A stretch of DNA of 64,000 bases from Corbicula japonica (taxonomy: Eukaryota; Mollusca; Bivalvia; Venerida; Cyrenidae), in contig JAZAYU010000006.1 of assembly GCA_038501625.1 (NCBI GenBank), positions 10,772,181 to 10,836,180 of the forward strand, in the 5' to 3' direction. A model generated the notes under the pieces. The model worked only from the letters and a program-made list of their open reading frames with translations, was not told the origin of the DNA and searched no databases. This document shows positions 10,801 through 25,800 of the stretch, piece by piece (position 1 is the stretch's first letter; each line of letters opens with the position of its first letter). The translations under genes and the position numbers were made by a program.

Positions 10801-13800
10801 CTTTTTCTCTGCAACTACTCGATGGATTTCAGTGAATGTTTCTGGAAACCTTTATTACAAACAAGAGATGCGCATTTCGTCGTCTTGTTTCAGTCAGACC
10901 CTTTAAACACAGAGTTATGGCTCTTTGATAAGTTATGCAGTTTGTATGTAGAGCAGTATTCGTTTCCTTGCTATTTCTCAGCAACTACTGGAAACTACGG
11001 AAACAATCAATACCAAGACAAGATGCCCATGTTTGTGTCTTGTTCTGGTATGACAGTTTAACACAGAGTTATGGCCCTTTGATGTTATGCACTATGCATA
11101 TAGAGTAGTATTCGTTTCGCGCTACTTCTATGCAACTTCTGCATGGTTTTCAATTAAATACCACGCTATTGTTTTACTACTTCGTTCTTCATTTCAACAA
11201 CATGAAGACTTTACGTCTCATTCTTATATTCTGGTGAGCTGTCCAACCCTTTTCACCATCTTAAGTTTGTTTCACTGTTTTTGCCATGATAAATATCTAA
11301 ATAAAACCCTCTGTCTTTAGCTGTTGTGTTAGTAATTACCGGTACTCGGCGGGGGATATAAATTCAACGAATTTGCTTGTTAATCGCAAGCTTCTTAGCT
11401 GTACCTTTAGGTCAGTTCATCATTTACTATATGTTTCGGAAATCGTTCGCTCTATTAATGACATTATTACGTATATTAACCATGTAGGTAAAATAAATAT
11501 TATGTCTTTATGATTTTGTCAGGAGACTACGGCAAAGAAATCGATATTAAGTGAAAAAGTAAAGAGAATTCTAATACAGACAGGTGAATCACGTATGTAT
11601 TCTTTAAAATTTAAATAGATTTGTTACATTTATGCAGGCCGCTTAAGAAATTTGTATTATATGCTCTTGATGAAGGACATAGGAATTGAGTCCCTCGATC
11701 GCTTCATTTAACTTTGATTCTGGTCTTTAGTTTTACTTGTGACTTGTACCGTCTAGCTTGACTCTAGTCGTTACTTTTCTGGAGCAAAATGTTGTATTTA
11801 GAATAGTTAGAATAGGAGCGTGAGGCTTTTTGAAGGTTGCAATACCATTATAATATTTTAGAACGCTTGTCTAGAGATTAATCTAATCTCTATCTAAACA
11901 TATTAATCTAATCTCTATCTAAACAAAAAGATGAAAAGGGAAATTTGAAAGCCACCAAACACCACAAATATAAAAATATCACAGACTTGGTTTGATTGAG
12001 CGTGTTCATGGGCAGTAATGGGATTGCATATTACTGCCCACGCCGCCTATCCTTGGGTTGAGCGATACTCAATATTTACACCAGTAAACAGTACAATTTC
12101 GATCCATCCCAAACGATGGTATGCACATGGAACCTTCAATGAGGTATTTTCAGATTAATAACATTCCACGTTCAGCGGCGTATGGTCCCCAGATCAAAGA
12201 ATGGGTTTGCCCTAAACGAGAAAACAATGGGCGTAATTAAATAGAATTGAATTTTGACAGGGGATCTTAGAATATAAATCCTTTTTACTCAGACAATGCC
12301 GAAGGCAAAATTTAAAAAAAACAGTAAGTTTATCCTTGGGGTGATTTAACAATATCCAAATCGACATTGGCTGCGATATTCAAACCACCTATCTTTAAAC
12401 TGGTGGAATTATTAAAACAAAAGAATTTTTACAAGTACTTTTAACATAATACCCAAGTATCATGCTCAAAAACCTTCAAAGAAAGTTGCTGATAACATCA
12501 CTGATTGAATGTGAGAGACTTTTACAGCCGCCACACGGCACAAGCAAAGCTACTGTGATGTTGGTTAGGACCAAATTCGTGCTCTAGATGCTTTGAAATG
12601 ATAAATTACTATTGAACTCCTCTAATCTTGTCCAGTATATTGATTCGTTTAAATGTGTGCAATTCAAAAATTTCTGGATATTTGTTTGATGAAATTTTAA
12701 GGAAAATTTCTAAATTTTAGTCTTAATGTAACAGAAATGTTAAAAATAAAATTTTAATAATTATAAATGTTAATCCGATAAGGTAAATGACCATTTCTAT
12801 ATCATAACACAGGAGCATGAATTTTCATCAGAAAAAATCCGGATTCGACATATATGTAAACATTTTCCCCTATATTAATAGTTACACCTTATACAGGTAA
12901 CACAGGTCACATAAATATTTTATTTAAAGGTACCTGGTATTACCTTCTTTAAAAAAACCTAAGAATGTTATGTGACGATATTTTATTTTGTTAATTTTAC
13001 ATAGAAAAAGCTGGTGGTAACTAGTTAGAGATCTACTGTATACAATGATTCAATGACGCATGGAATTTTTCCAGCGATTGGCGATGTAAATGTGTTTATA
13101 TATTTGGTAAAACAGATAATAAAAGATAAGTCATTCAAGATTGGCAGGTTAGATTAAATGAATCAATGAGGGTATAATTTTATCAAAATGTTGTTGTTTT
13201 TATTATTATTTCGGCTATATTTAGACACTATAATCATTCCTAAATATAAGTTTTCATGTCATCGCTTATCTTCCCATTACTATGTGCAGAAACCAGTAGA
13301 TGGCAACAAGATGTTAATGAACTTCTTTGCTTAGTTTGCAATTCCCTAGAAATATTGAATCACTTTGCAATAAGTGTTCAGTGTATGTACAACCGCTAGA
13401 AAGTACAATATATGCCTAAGAAATTCTGGAATAGACCAAGCATGTTTAAGTTCGTCGAGTAGATTAATACAAAATATACAATAATAATAATACTTAAAAT
13501 CATTTTTAAATAATGTCTAGCTTGTTTTACGGATAATATAATTATTATTATTAGAAATGATTGAGCATATACTTTTTTTTAGTTCTTTCATTTTGATTTC
13601 ACACAGATTGTAAGTGTCAACTCGTTGACTTGGATTTGCTTTCGGACAAGAAACACAAGAAATACTTGTTTATGATTAACAGATAAGTATTGTTTCCAAA
13701 ATTTAGCGTGTCTACTTTGTGGTCATTAGAAGTATTTTTTTCATACTGATAATAGACTTGACCAGTTAAGATTTTTGCATAAAGGTTGTACTTTCCGTTA

Positions 13801-16800
13801 CAACATTGAATCAGTTAAATTCTCAGGCCAGGAATCTTCTTTGCTTATGTTATAGTAATGTATACAGCATTGCGCTAATTTTTATCTCAAGCTTGACTAC
13901 TTTCTTATCAAAATATTAAAACAAAATTACTGCACTTCTCATAAATGTATTTCTTGTGTTTAATTTTTTTCAATATCTTGTATAAACATTTAAGTTTACT
14001 CTCATATATGTTTAAAAATGTTTGTGATGTTTTTGGAGAATAATCATATTTATATTTGTTTATAATTGGGTGATTTTTGAAATCACAATATGCGACAGAA
14101 ACAGGAAAAAATGACTAGTCATTAAAAATCACATGCTCCATCCAAGATCTCTATAGTTTCAATGTATTCAAGAAAATGTTTATAGTTAAATACACGTCTT
14201 AAATGACCTTTCCTATCTTATAAACCTGAACAATATTATGTATTTTTTAATCTCAAAGATATTCAGTGTCAGTTATTTAGTTGTTTGATGCTGTTTTTGT
14301 TTTGCGTTAGAACGGATTCATTTCAAAACGTACTTCGCATTATGGAAGCGTTTCAATATGCCAAGATCAATGTTTAATATAACCACAAGTTAAATGTTAT
14401 TTAACGGTTAAAATTTTTGTCTAACCATTTAGTAGGTGTTATCTCATTCGTTCATATATTTGATCAAACCATCTAGGCATTAACGTAATCATATTTTAAT
14501 ATGATTAAATTAATAAATTTATGAATGGTCAACTTGCATAGCAAAAACACAACTATAATAACCGTTTTCATCAGAATAATCGAATTGCTGTTTAAAAGAC
14601 TGATATCATTAATATTACTGTCTACAGTAATATAATCTGTTTTTCCATACAAAAGTTATGCGTTGAAATAACAAAGCAAAATGTTAAAGCATTGAAACTG
14701 AAAGTAGAAATGACATGATAATTTGTAATTTCATACACAAATCTATCATTAGATATTAAATTTTATTAGTGTTTATGATATATGTATTGATTTGTTAGAT
14801 TTTAGAATGACTTTCTTTTTGTTTTAGTTACGTTTTTGTAATTAAAGTGCAAATATGACTGAACTCAATGTGCAAAAAATATTACAGCCTTTAATAAAAC
14901 TATGCAAAGCAAAAAAGTTTGAAATATCCTTACGAGAAAAAATGATACGGACAACACTATATTGTGTCCTCACTTACATCATTATTTTCAATATAAGAAA
15001 TATTTGTAAAAGTGTGTTTGACCTTGAATTTCCTGGTCGCTACCTGGCCGCGTAAATGGGTGGCAAACGTTGACTTCTCTCCTAATAATTAAATCTTCTT
15101 TATAAAGGACACAATATGTTCTTATCAGGATCGTTATGATCATGCGAGCATTAAAAATAATATTTCATGTTGCTTAGCTTTATTAATTGTATGTATTTTT
15201 AGTGAAGATTTAGGTAGAGCTTATTTCTTTACTGTTCTAACGTTGTCTAACTTAATACTAATACACTAATAACGATTATTTTGGAAGAGTTTTATTGAAC
15301 ATTTTACAGTTTCAGAGATATTGTTGTTTTTTTTCTTCTTATTATTTTACCGCTGTCAGTGCAATGACGACTGAAGACGGCCCTTAAGTACAATTGTATA
15401 ATCATTAATTACCCGATATTATATGTGTACGTCTTTCCTTTTCAGACTTAGCAGAAAATCTTGATTGTCCCATGAACAGAAACAGTGTGTAAGTGAATGT
15501 ATTCCTGCGTCTCTTTTGTGTCGACTTTTTTTGCCTTCTCAGGATAATTCAACATTTTATTCACACATGACATAATTACATTTTTGTTAAAATTGCCAGC
15601 CGAATATGAGTTGCACTTACATTGTAGCAGTAAAATGAATTCCATCGAAGACGAACTTCATAAAATTACACTGTAAAATACAGGGTGGTTCGACACGTGA
15701 CTTTTAGAATTTCGTGCACACACCAAAATCACTCTTTTGTAGTTTTTTTTGCTTATTTCCCAGTAATTTCTTCACCGACTCCCGTTAAAAAGCATTTTCA
15801 TCGACATTTAACCTCCGATACCAATCGGCGAGTGTTTTCTTAAACATTCAAAGACACATTTTGTTTGAAAGTGTATTACCGTTATGACCTAACAACTTCC
15901 ATTTGATAACAGTTGTGTTCTTGGTGCCGTGTGCTTCACTACACAGGTCTTCATATGCTAGTTTTCAGTGCTACTTACAGTCATTTTCAACGTTTGACTG
16001 TCGTTTAGTACGAGACTTAATTTTGTTAAAAGAACTCCTCATATTGCTTTTCCCGTTTAGTTATATACGAAACGTTTCATTACTAAAGACGGAAATTTGG
16101 TCGAATATATAAACCACTCAAAGTTGGATGCGCATAAAGTTAACCGCACGTCATTGCGAAGTCTACATTATATAACATTTACATTATAAACCTTTTAATT
16201 ATGTACAAAGAAGGTCCCCAGTGTACACATAACAATGAATTAAAGTCGTAAAAGGAGATGGTCCTGTATCGTCGAAGTTTTAAAACATAAACTGGATACA
16301 TGTACCCGACATTGACGGTAGTCAATTATTACTTTTACTTGAAAGACTGAATGTTTATGACTGAATTATGGCAAATGTGAAAGTTAGAAGGCATTTATTG
16401 AATCAGACATCCCTAGATAATTGTGGCAGAATCCAGAACCTCTAACTTCATTTACAACTTTTCAAAAACAATCCTTTTTTCTTAAACGTCTTACGTAAGG
16501 TATTAAGATTGCGTTTTCATCAATTGATGTACTGTTGCGATAGCGGCTAATTTGCGTAGGCCTCCTGCTTCAATACATTCGAAATCAACATATAAAACAT
16601 TTATTTTTAGAAAGCCAATCTGAAGTTTCCAAAAAGACATAAATGCACTTAAGCCATGATGACTTTTATTATTTCTCAGTCGCAGTTAAAAGCTATTAAA
16701 ATCTTTTTGGTCTATAAAAAGCTATTAAAAGTCTTTTTCATAACATCTTGTCAAAAGTGATTCATTTTATTTACTTGACGCGAACATTTCAATGCAAAAC

Positions 16801-19800
16801 ATATTTTATAAGGTACGCCTTTAACCGAATTGCGGGTCTGGCTATATTCAAGTTGTGAGATCTTTCCAATATGCAATACGAAAAAAACTATCCCTTTATT
16901 CTTTTGGTATAAATAACTTCCATAGATGTTCCATGTTAAAGTAAACCGCTAAATTTAATGATAACCAAAAGTTTGAAATTCATTTGTGCTTTGTGATGCA
17001 GAGTAATAAGCTGAGGCTTTGTCCACAACCGCATTTTAATGTCTGTTTTTGGTGATAATAACATAATAAAATATAAAATATCCAAGCGTAATCTTTTTCA
17101 TGTGCTTTTGCTTTCAATTCCAGAGTTAATAACCAGAATATTTCATTTTATCCGCACATTTGGTATTTTTCGTAGATGATAGTATGACTCGACTGAAAAC
17201 GTGAGGGTTATAATTCATGAGGCCATGTTAGCATTACATTTTTTTTGCTACGTTTAGAGATTCATTGTGTTAACTTTTCTTTTTTTCGTGCCGATATTTT
17301 ATTATTTTTCAGCGCGGAAAAGGCATGTGGACAGACTGTGAATGAGATAAAGCAGTATCAACAGTATATTCAAAGTATGAAAACTGATATCAGTAGTCAT
17401 ATCACTACATTTTACTCGCTGGAAAAAGATCAGAAAGATTTCACATTAAGGTAAGCGGAGGACAAATAATGGAAAAATCACAATAAATTTATTTTACATT
17501 ATCCATCATTTCAAGTCTATGTTTTTTTGTTATAATTGTCAAAGAATTCGTTCTTTTATGGTCAAGTTAGGGGCTGATGATTTTGATGTTCTTGTGTAAC
17601 TAAACAAATAAGCACATAATTATCAATGTTGGAAATGTCTTTCAGGCTCTGCTTGCCTGGTGATTTACCCATCTACAGCCGATCATTATGCTTACAAATG
17701 TTTCTCATTGGTTACACGACGGTCTCAATGGTGTATGAATATATGAATTATAGTGCCTCTAGCTGGGAGCGAACCCGCACCGTCACGGCGACAGCGCCTA
17801 GCCCTGCAATTCCTGCGACGCAACCGACTGAGCTAACCGGGACAACCCCAAAAAAAGGTTGATCGGATAGCCCTGATATACGTAACAATCACTGCATGAC
17901 ATCGGTAACGGGTTATTTTACTGATAACAGTACTGACTATATGTACGGGGAGACTTTTTACGGCCGCCACACTGCACAAATAGCGCTACTGTGAATTTCA
18001 AATTATAGTGCCTCTAGCTGGGAGCGAACCCGCACCGTCACGGCGACAGCGCCTAGCCCTGCAATTCCTGCGACGCAACCGACTGAGCTAACCGGGACAA
18101 CCCCAAAAAAAGGTTGATCGGATAGCCCTGATATACGTAACAATCACTGCATGACATCGGTAACGGGTTATTTTACTGATAACAGTACTGACTATATGTA
18201 CGGGGAGACTTTTTACGGCCGCCACACTGCACAAATAGCGCTACTGTGAATTTCAAATTATAGTGCCTCTAGCTGGGAGCGAACCCGCACCGTCACGGCG
18301 ACAGCGCCTAGCCCTGCAATTCCTGCGACGCAACCGACTGAGCTAACCGGGACAACCCCAAAAAAAGGTTGATCGGATAGCCCTGATATACGTAACAATC
18401 ACTGCATGACATCGGTAACTTGAAGGTTTATGGGGAAATCTTTTTTAAAAGACCCTAGAAGCTCGATTTGTTTTTTATCCCTGTAATCTTGTTCTTGCTG
18501 ATTCGACTCCAGGTACTCTACTGCTTTTTATGTTTGTTTGCTTTTGAATGCAACATTGTTGAGCTGATGGGTGGGTTGGAACTTTTTCACCAAGACAACT
18601 TGAAATTGTTTTTGTGAGAACCGGTTGGGGAAAGTGTGAGGGTCGTGCTCCTTAGAATCTGGTTTAAACTCCGAGTGGCAATTTTTTTAGGTAATTCATA
18701 TCAAAAATAGCCGTCTATTATTGACAAAATGCATAGTACGGTGCAGGTCGATTACTAACTCTGTTCATAATACGACTTTTTTCTTTAAATTAAGACATTA
18801 CAAATATTAACAATAAAGTGAATCTGATGTGTTACCGCATTTAAACCACCAGTGGCAAAACATACAGGCCACCGGTGGTTTGAACCAGATTCCAGAATGC
18901 ACCATCCTTAAACTTCATTTAACAGATCCACATGGCATAAGCGGATTACTTGCAATTCTTTTGAATTGACAGACTTCATTCTCTACAATGTTTCATGCAA
19001 AAGCAAGTAAACTGACGCGAGCTGTAGGTAATGACGTCGATAAGATAAATGGCTGATATTCTTAGACCTTATTACGACCACCTATTTAAATAACCAAGAA
19101 CATGATAACACATTATAGAAAATGATTTTCCTAAAAATCTTATCTTAAACTTAAAACTAGCGTACTTGTTTGTGCAACCAAAGAGGTCAGCAACAGGTAT
19201 TATAACCAAGCCTGCAAAGCGCTGTAAAATATTCTGTAAGTATCCAGTCTTTTAAAATATAATCGTGGTCTCTAAAATGGTAGAAAAAATGACTGACTCA
19301 TGTTTTCTTTATTTACTCATTGTTGGTTTTGTTTATTTTACTCTTCCTCATCTGATTATTTTCAGAGAGCGTGCTATAGTCTTAAACGATATTTTTGGTA
19401 TACTTATGTAATATATATTTGAATATGTGTATTACAATAAGTATATGTTGTTTGTTCAGGATGAGAGTTTTAGATGAAGCTAGTGCCAGTATGATGTACA
19501 ACAATCCGAATATTGCCGTCATCTTCGACAAATATAGTCATACCAATCTTGCAGCGGACTTTTCGTTCTTATACGAAAATGAATGGAATCGAGCTTTTGT
19601 GGAGCTACGTATCGATAGTGAAAAAATAACGACACAGTTTTTGCTCAGCATTTTAAAGGTATATCCTTATAAAAGTTTAATATGTTCCATTCTACGATCC
19701 TCAAATACTTGTATACATATCAGTCTGGACGCTAGATTTAAATTCCTTTTGAACATTCGTAATTACCATGTATGATTTATGTTTAGACCTAAAAATCAAA

Positions 19801-22800
19801 CCGCAACGGTGACAACGCACAACCACATAAATCCAATCATTTTACCATATTCGGGAGCAGGTTAATCATCACAAAGATTTTGGGGACAACGGTTATGAAC
19901 ATGACTGTAGGTGGTGTAAAACCTTCAACCTATTTATACTGGTGGAAATATATTTATATGCACCGTGAGACTTTAAAAGCGTCGCGCTGCACAAACAGCT
20001 TTATTTATGGCGTACGAACAGGCTCAAAAGGTTACTGGTGCCGGCGCACCTGTAAATGTATACGTTGGACGTGTAAATTTACACGATGGACGTATAAAAT
20101 TACAGATGCAATTGTAAACTAACGGTGCATCACTTTTGAAAATTGAAGGTGGACCTGTAAAATAGCGGTGCACAGATAAAAATATACGTCCATCGTATAA
20201 ATTTTATGCGTTCATCGTGTAAATTACCGGTGAACCGATAATTTACAAGTGCACCGGCAATATTAAAATGATCAACCAGTCACAACCCTTGGGTCATACA
20301 GTTGAATTTGCTGAACAATTAATTTTTTTAAATTGAAGTATTGTTATCTTTTCTTTTATTTTTATATTTGTGCTGTAAAATTGTTAACATATTTTTAATA
20401 TTTTCAAAATTAAATGAACAATTTAAGCATTGATATCAAGTAAACATTCACTACAACTTTCAACATATCGTCAACACTGCAAGAATTTAAAATGAGGAAT
20501 GTAAGACAAATTTTGATTGGCTATCATTAGTATGGGTATAAATACCGAAAAGGTCAAAATTGAAATGTAGTTGCACCGGTAATTTATGCGATGGACGTAT
20601 AAATATACATGTAAACGATGGACGTTAAAAAATGACGTTTGAAATGGCGGTGCAGCTGTATTTTATGGGTGCACCTGTAAATTTATACGTCCATCGCGTA
20701 AATTTATACGTCCAACGCATAAATTTACAGGTGCACCGGAAGGTGCGCCTTCAATTTAATTTTGAGCCTTTTCGTGCGCCATATTTATCTACTACTATGA
20801 TCTAGCCTCAGACCGGGAATCAAAACAATATCATGGTGAAAACAACGCATTGCCATGTACCCCGAATCAACAGATTTGCACTCCCAAAGGATTATGAATT
20901 GCACATAAAATTGTTCAATGACAATTTTTCATCGGGTAAATAATGAGCTGATCTCATTAAAATCTCGTACATGTAGATCAAGAGACATCCGGGAGGGTTT
21001 TTTATAATTGCAGCTCAATTATTTTATTTAATGAAAAAAAAAAGAAAACTCGACCATCAATGTATGATCAATACAGTTATTGGATGGAAAATATTATTTA
21101 ATTTTACTGATATTGTAGACTTAGGTCGTCAAGTACGTTTGAATGGCATGTTTTCTTACTTTAAGGGTAAGGTACAGCCTTCTTATTAAACGACATGCTT
21201 GTATATACAGAAATAGCTTCTTACAGTTACTCGTCTTGCTTTTCTCATGCCTATTCTCCCACATCCTTTTGACCGTCAACCAAAATTATGCGTTATCAAT
21301 AACAAGAACTTTATTTAAAGCGTGCGAGTCAGCTCAGCAAAGATACCCAAAGAAATCGTGTAAGTGCAATAAGGAAAAGCTTAGCAACACTAGTTATGAA
21401 AGATTTGTGGGCAGAAGCAAATAAAGAAACATCAGAAGACGAGTTTCAAGTTGTACCAGAAGCAACTCAGGTATTGCAGGCGATTTTGTTGACACAGTAT
21501 TTCAACAACAATAACCTGAAAATTAACAAATTGTATCTTCTATTTGTAATTGTATACTGTTTTACAATTTAAATTGATCTTTTGTCCCCCTTTTTGCGTA
21601 CGAATCGTCAATCAATCTCTTTAAAATTTTTATTTTGTAAAACGATGAACATCAGCAACAAAGGTAGAAAGCAAAGTTCCCCCATATCATTACTTGTAAC
21701 AAATTGAAGAAAAACAAAAACAATCATAAAGAGCAATGATGTTATTTAAATTAAGTTTAAAATAAACCTGATTTCATATCTAGACGTTCAACATTTGTGT
21801 TGTTGTGTTAGGTTTACGAATGGGAAGTAGTACGTAGTTTCACGGCAATCATACATATTCCCCCGCATCTAAATTTCCATTCAAGTTTTTCCCTTCCCAA
21901 CGATTGCTATTAGTTGATGTGTATGCCGACGACAGCTGCATATGTTTATGTACGTTTTTCGGTGGAAACTGAGAATTGGCCTGATTTTTTTTCCGCAATA
22001 TCTTTGCAAAAAAAAAATACAGTTTGATTCCCATTTTAAAAAGAAATCTGCTGATGAAATCTTGACGTACAGAAAACATTATTTGAAGAGAAAATGCAGA
22101 AAAAGTGGGTCAATGTTAGACAAAATATGTCATTTGATTAATCGGCCGCAAATATCTTCTGTATTATCACACCTGAAATATTTGAAATATTCCATGATAA
22201 AGTTCAATTATTTCCCTGTAATTATCTAAAACCACAGCATCCAATTCGGTTTATCTAATTTTAAACTTGGTACGCTTTGCCGATTTTGGTAATGACAACG
22301 GGCGTTAGCACTGAAATATTGGTTCAGATGACTGCAGTTTTTTTCAGTAGATTGGATATAGTGAACGGCAGTCAAGTGAAAACGCTTTTCGACGTCGCTG
22401 AACATTTTCTTCTATATGCATACGCTGTTATGCAAAATCTAGTGTTAAAAAGCCACTCTTTGCTTTTATAGATAAAAAATATTGTTAATGTTAAACTTAG
22501 GAAAAACTTTAAAAACAAAAGGCCTGATTACCTGGTTGTAAATCATACCTAACGTTTTGTTGTTGATACAATTTTATTTTATTATTGTAATAATTTTAAG
22601 TATGCGTTTTTACGTTCACTTGTCAGACGATAATTTCAAGCTTTTTATACTTTTTGTTGGCTGAATACTTAATATTATTAACATCTAACATTGTACAATA
22701 CCTGATATCATTTGCTATTCACTTAACGATCTTTTAATTTAGTTATAGCCTTTATGAGGGGTATGAATAATGTGCTAGATAAAATTATGAAAACGAGAAA

Positions 22801-25800
22801 GGTCAGTAACAATGTACTTTTGAGTTTGAACAGGGCTGTTATATATGGACATTTATTCCAGTCTAATACATTGTAAACAGCAATGGACACGTACACGTGT
22901 ATTTCAAACATATTGGTGAGTGATATTCAATCAAATGTTGAAAATTGATGTCAATATATTTAGAAAGTCATTGAGCAGTAATAACACTTGTACGTGTTCA
23001 TGGCTGTTTACAGTGTATTAGACTCTGGAAAAAATAAAACGCCTATAGATAACTTCCCGGTCCAACCTTATAGTACATTGATACTGCTATTTCTGGTTAT
23101 TTCAGAACCTTCGTCTTTGTCTTTGGAATTCTCGTCTGTCAAGGGTACATTAAAATGCTTACTTAAAATTATTACAATTCTAAAACTTCACCAACAATAA
23201 AACGTTAGGTATGATAAACAACTAGGTGATCAGGTGTTTCATTTTTAAAGTTTTTCTTTATGTAAACTATTTTTTTTCAATATTGTTCTTTATCAATACA
23301 AAACAAGGAGAAGCCCAGATGTTTTAATACTAGAACTTGATTCACGGTATGCATAAAACAGGCAATAGCGACGTTGAAAAGCACTTTCACTTGACTGCCG
23401 TTCACTATATCTAATTTATCGACCAAATTGCATTCATCGTCCTAACTAAATTTCTTACAAACTAAGAAACAACTCAACTCCTGTTGCGATTTGTCAGTGA
23501 AGCATATATTGTGATGACGTCATTGGAAACTTGATAACAATATCATCATTACAGCACAAAAACCGATTTGCGAGTGACGCATAAAGGATGAGTAAAGGTT
23601 AGGGAGTGTCCCGTAACATGAAACATAAAATACATGTATCAATAAGAAACATCTTCCATTGATCATACATGATGCATAATTCTAGTCTCAACTTAAGACT
23701 GCTTTACTCGGCACAATGAACTTTCAAAGTACATAATTATATCATGCTTTCAACACATACTAAAGAATATTTGGGTTAATATTCAAGCATGGTGCAGTCA
23801 ACTTCAAACTCTTAACATCAACCCTGACATTTTCAACTCCCAACCAAAACGATACTGCCCTTATCAAGTTTTGACTGTGTATTTGTCATAGGAACGCCGG
23901 CCTCCCACGTAAAACCTCTCCCTTAATAATCATTTTTTTAGAAAGAGGAACCGTGTTTTTGTAGCAATTTACGAATCGCACATATATTAAATGTGATTCT
24001 CGGAACGTTCCTCAAAATACCGGAAATACAGAACCTGTCCCGTCTTGCTTGGATACATTGCGTCTTTTATTATATAATATATAATAATTATGCATGTGTA
24101 TATACTCATTATATTAAAAATGCAGAAACCTCTGCCCGTTTGTCAATGTCTTGTAACACTAGATGCCAAACCTAATTTCCCGTAAATTCCTTTCCAACAA
24201 AGTATATGAATCCATTTACTGGAATACAGAATGTTCAAAACATTTAACTGAATCAAGTATTGTTAAACAAGATTCACCTGGCACTCTTGCATTTGACCCC
24301 ATATTCGTTAATTTTCGTAAATGTTACAATCAGTAGTCCGGCATCTATTCCAATACCCCACACATCATTGAGGTGTAAATTGAATAATATATCGGTGTTT
24401 TCGCTGATACCCGTGTTTATTCAATGACCTTTACGAAAATTAATGAAGTGCCAGGTCAATATTGTTGGACAATATAGTGTTGAAATATTGAATTGAATTG
24501 GAAATCGATGTCACCACGAAAAGAGAGTCGCTAGAACTGATTTCAAATTAATCCCTAATCCTATTTATACACCGATTTTACACAACCGTTCAAAACCGGT
24601 TTGTCATACAATATCCGTAAGGACAAAAATTCTCTGCTATATGATGTTACGCAGAGTACTATAATTCCTAACTAAATTTCTTACAAACTAAGAAACAACT
24701 CAACTCCTGTTGCGATTTGCGAGTGACACATATAGAAAATACAAAGTATAGATGATGATGAAAACTCCAATTCAAATTCAATTTCTTGTATAACTATATA
24801 CATTTGACCGATTAACTGCGGTGTAACAAGCCTTCAAATAGCTAATCTTCGCTGCTTCGGTCGAATGACATTGCCTTTAAGGCATCTTTCAGACACAATG
24901 GCTGAATTGGGAACAATTTTGCTCTTTTCAACATAGTATTCTTGAAAATCTGCAGCCACAACTTAGTTGTCTTTCCCTTTCGTGTATTATGGGCTTCAGT
25001 AAAATGTCAGCGATTCTTTGAAATATTCCCATTTAATGGAATTTAATCACGTTCTCTATCTCTTATGGATAAAGAAAATCACAAAATTTTCATAAATAAA
25101 TCAACTGGTCCTCGATAAACAACGCTAGAAATTTCAACCGTTTCCAATTACCTCCCTTTTAATTGAATATGTAGTGTTTTGTAAGTCATGATTAATTATT
25201 ATTCGATTGGCAGTTCCTCAGGTCTTGGTGTGGAAGTTTTTATTCATGAACAATTTAACTCAAAAACAACTGAGATTAACTAAATAAACACCATTCAAAG
25301 CGTTCCTGATTAAATGAAAATATGGTAATGGAAAAACAAGCATAAAAAGTGGATACTTTTTATTTTTGTTCAGTATATAATATCTTTTGAAAGCGTGAAC
25401 TCTAAATTTCACATTGCTCGACAGACATGAAGTTGGTTTCAAAAGAAAAAGAGGACATTTTTATGCAATAATGAAGAATTTAAGAATTTGAGCCACTGCT
25501 GCCGGTAGAGTAGTGTGTTGAAAATTAGTTCATATTATTTTAATTGCAAAAGCAGAGTGTCATTACTCTTATACCAAAAACCAGGAAAAGACTCTACATT
25601 TTTACCAAACTGGCGTCCTATAAGTTTATTAAATGCAGATTAAAAAATTGCAACCCGATTGAAAAAGGTCTTAAGAACCAAACATAATTCCTTCAAATCA
25701 AACATGATTTTAAAAAGAACGATATATTGGAGAAAACGCTAAGATTAATTTTTGAAGTGATTGACTATTTCGAAAATAACAAACATTGAACGGTTTTGAT

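Noticed and set aside
10177..11061. Overlapping plus-strand frames rich in His/Thr/Cys
   Set aside because: They are translations of the GTCACACC minisatellite and the following tandem units.
22040..22085. Second possible hammerhead (CTGATGA followed by GAAA)
   Set aside because: The segment between CTGATGA and GAAA cannot form stem II, and no stem I partner is present.
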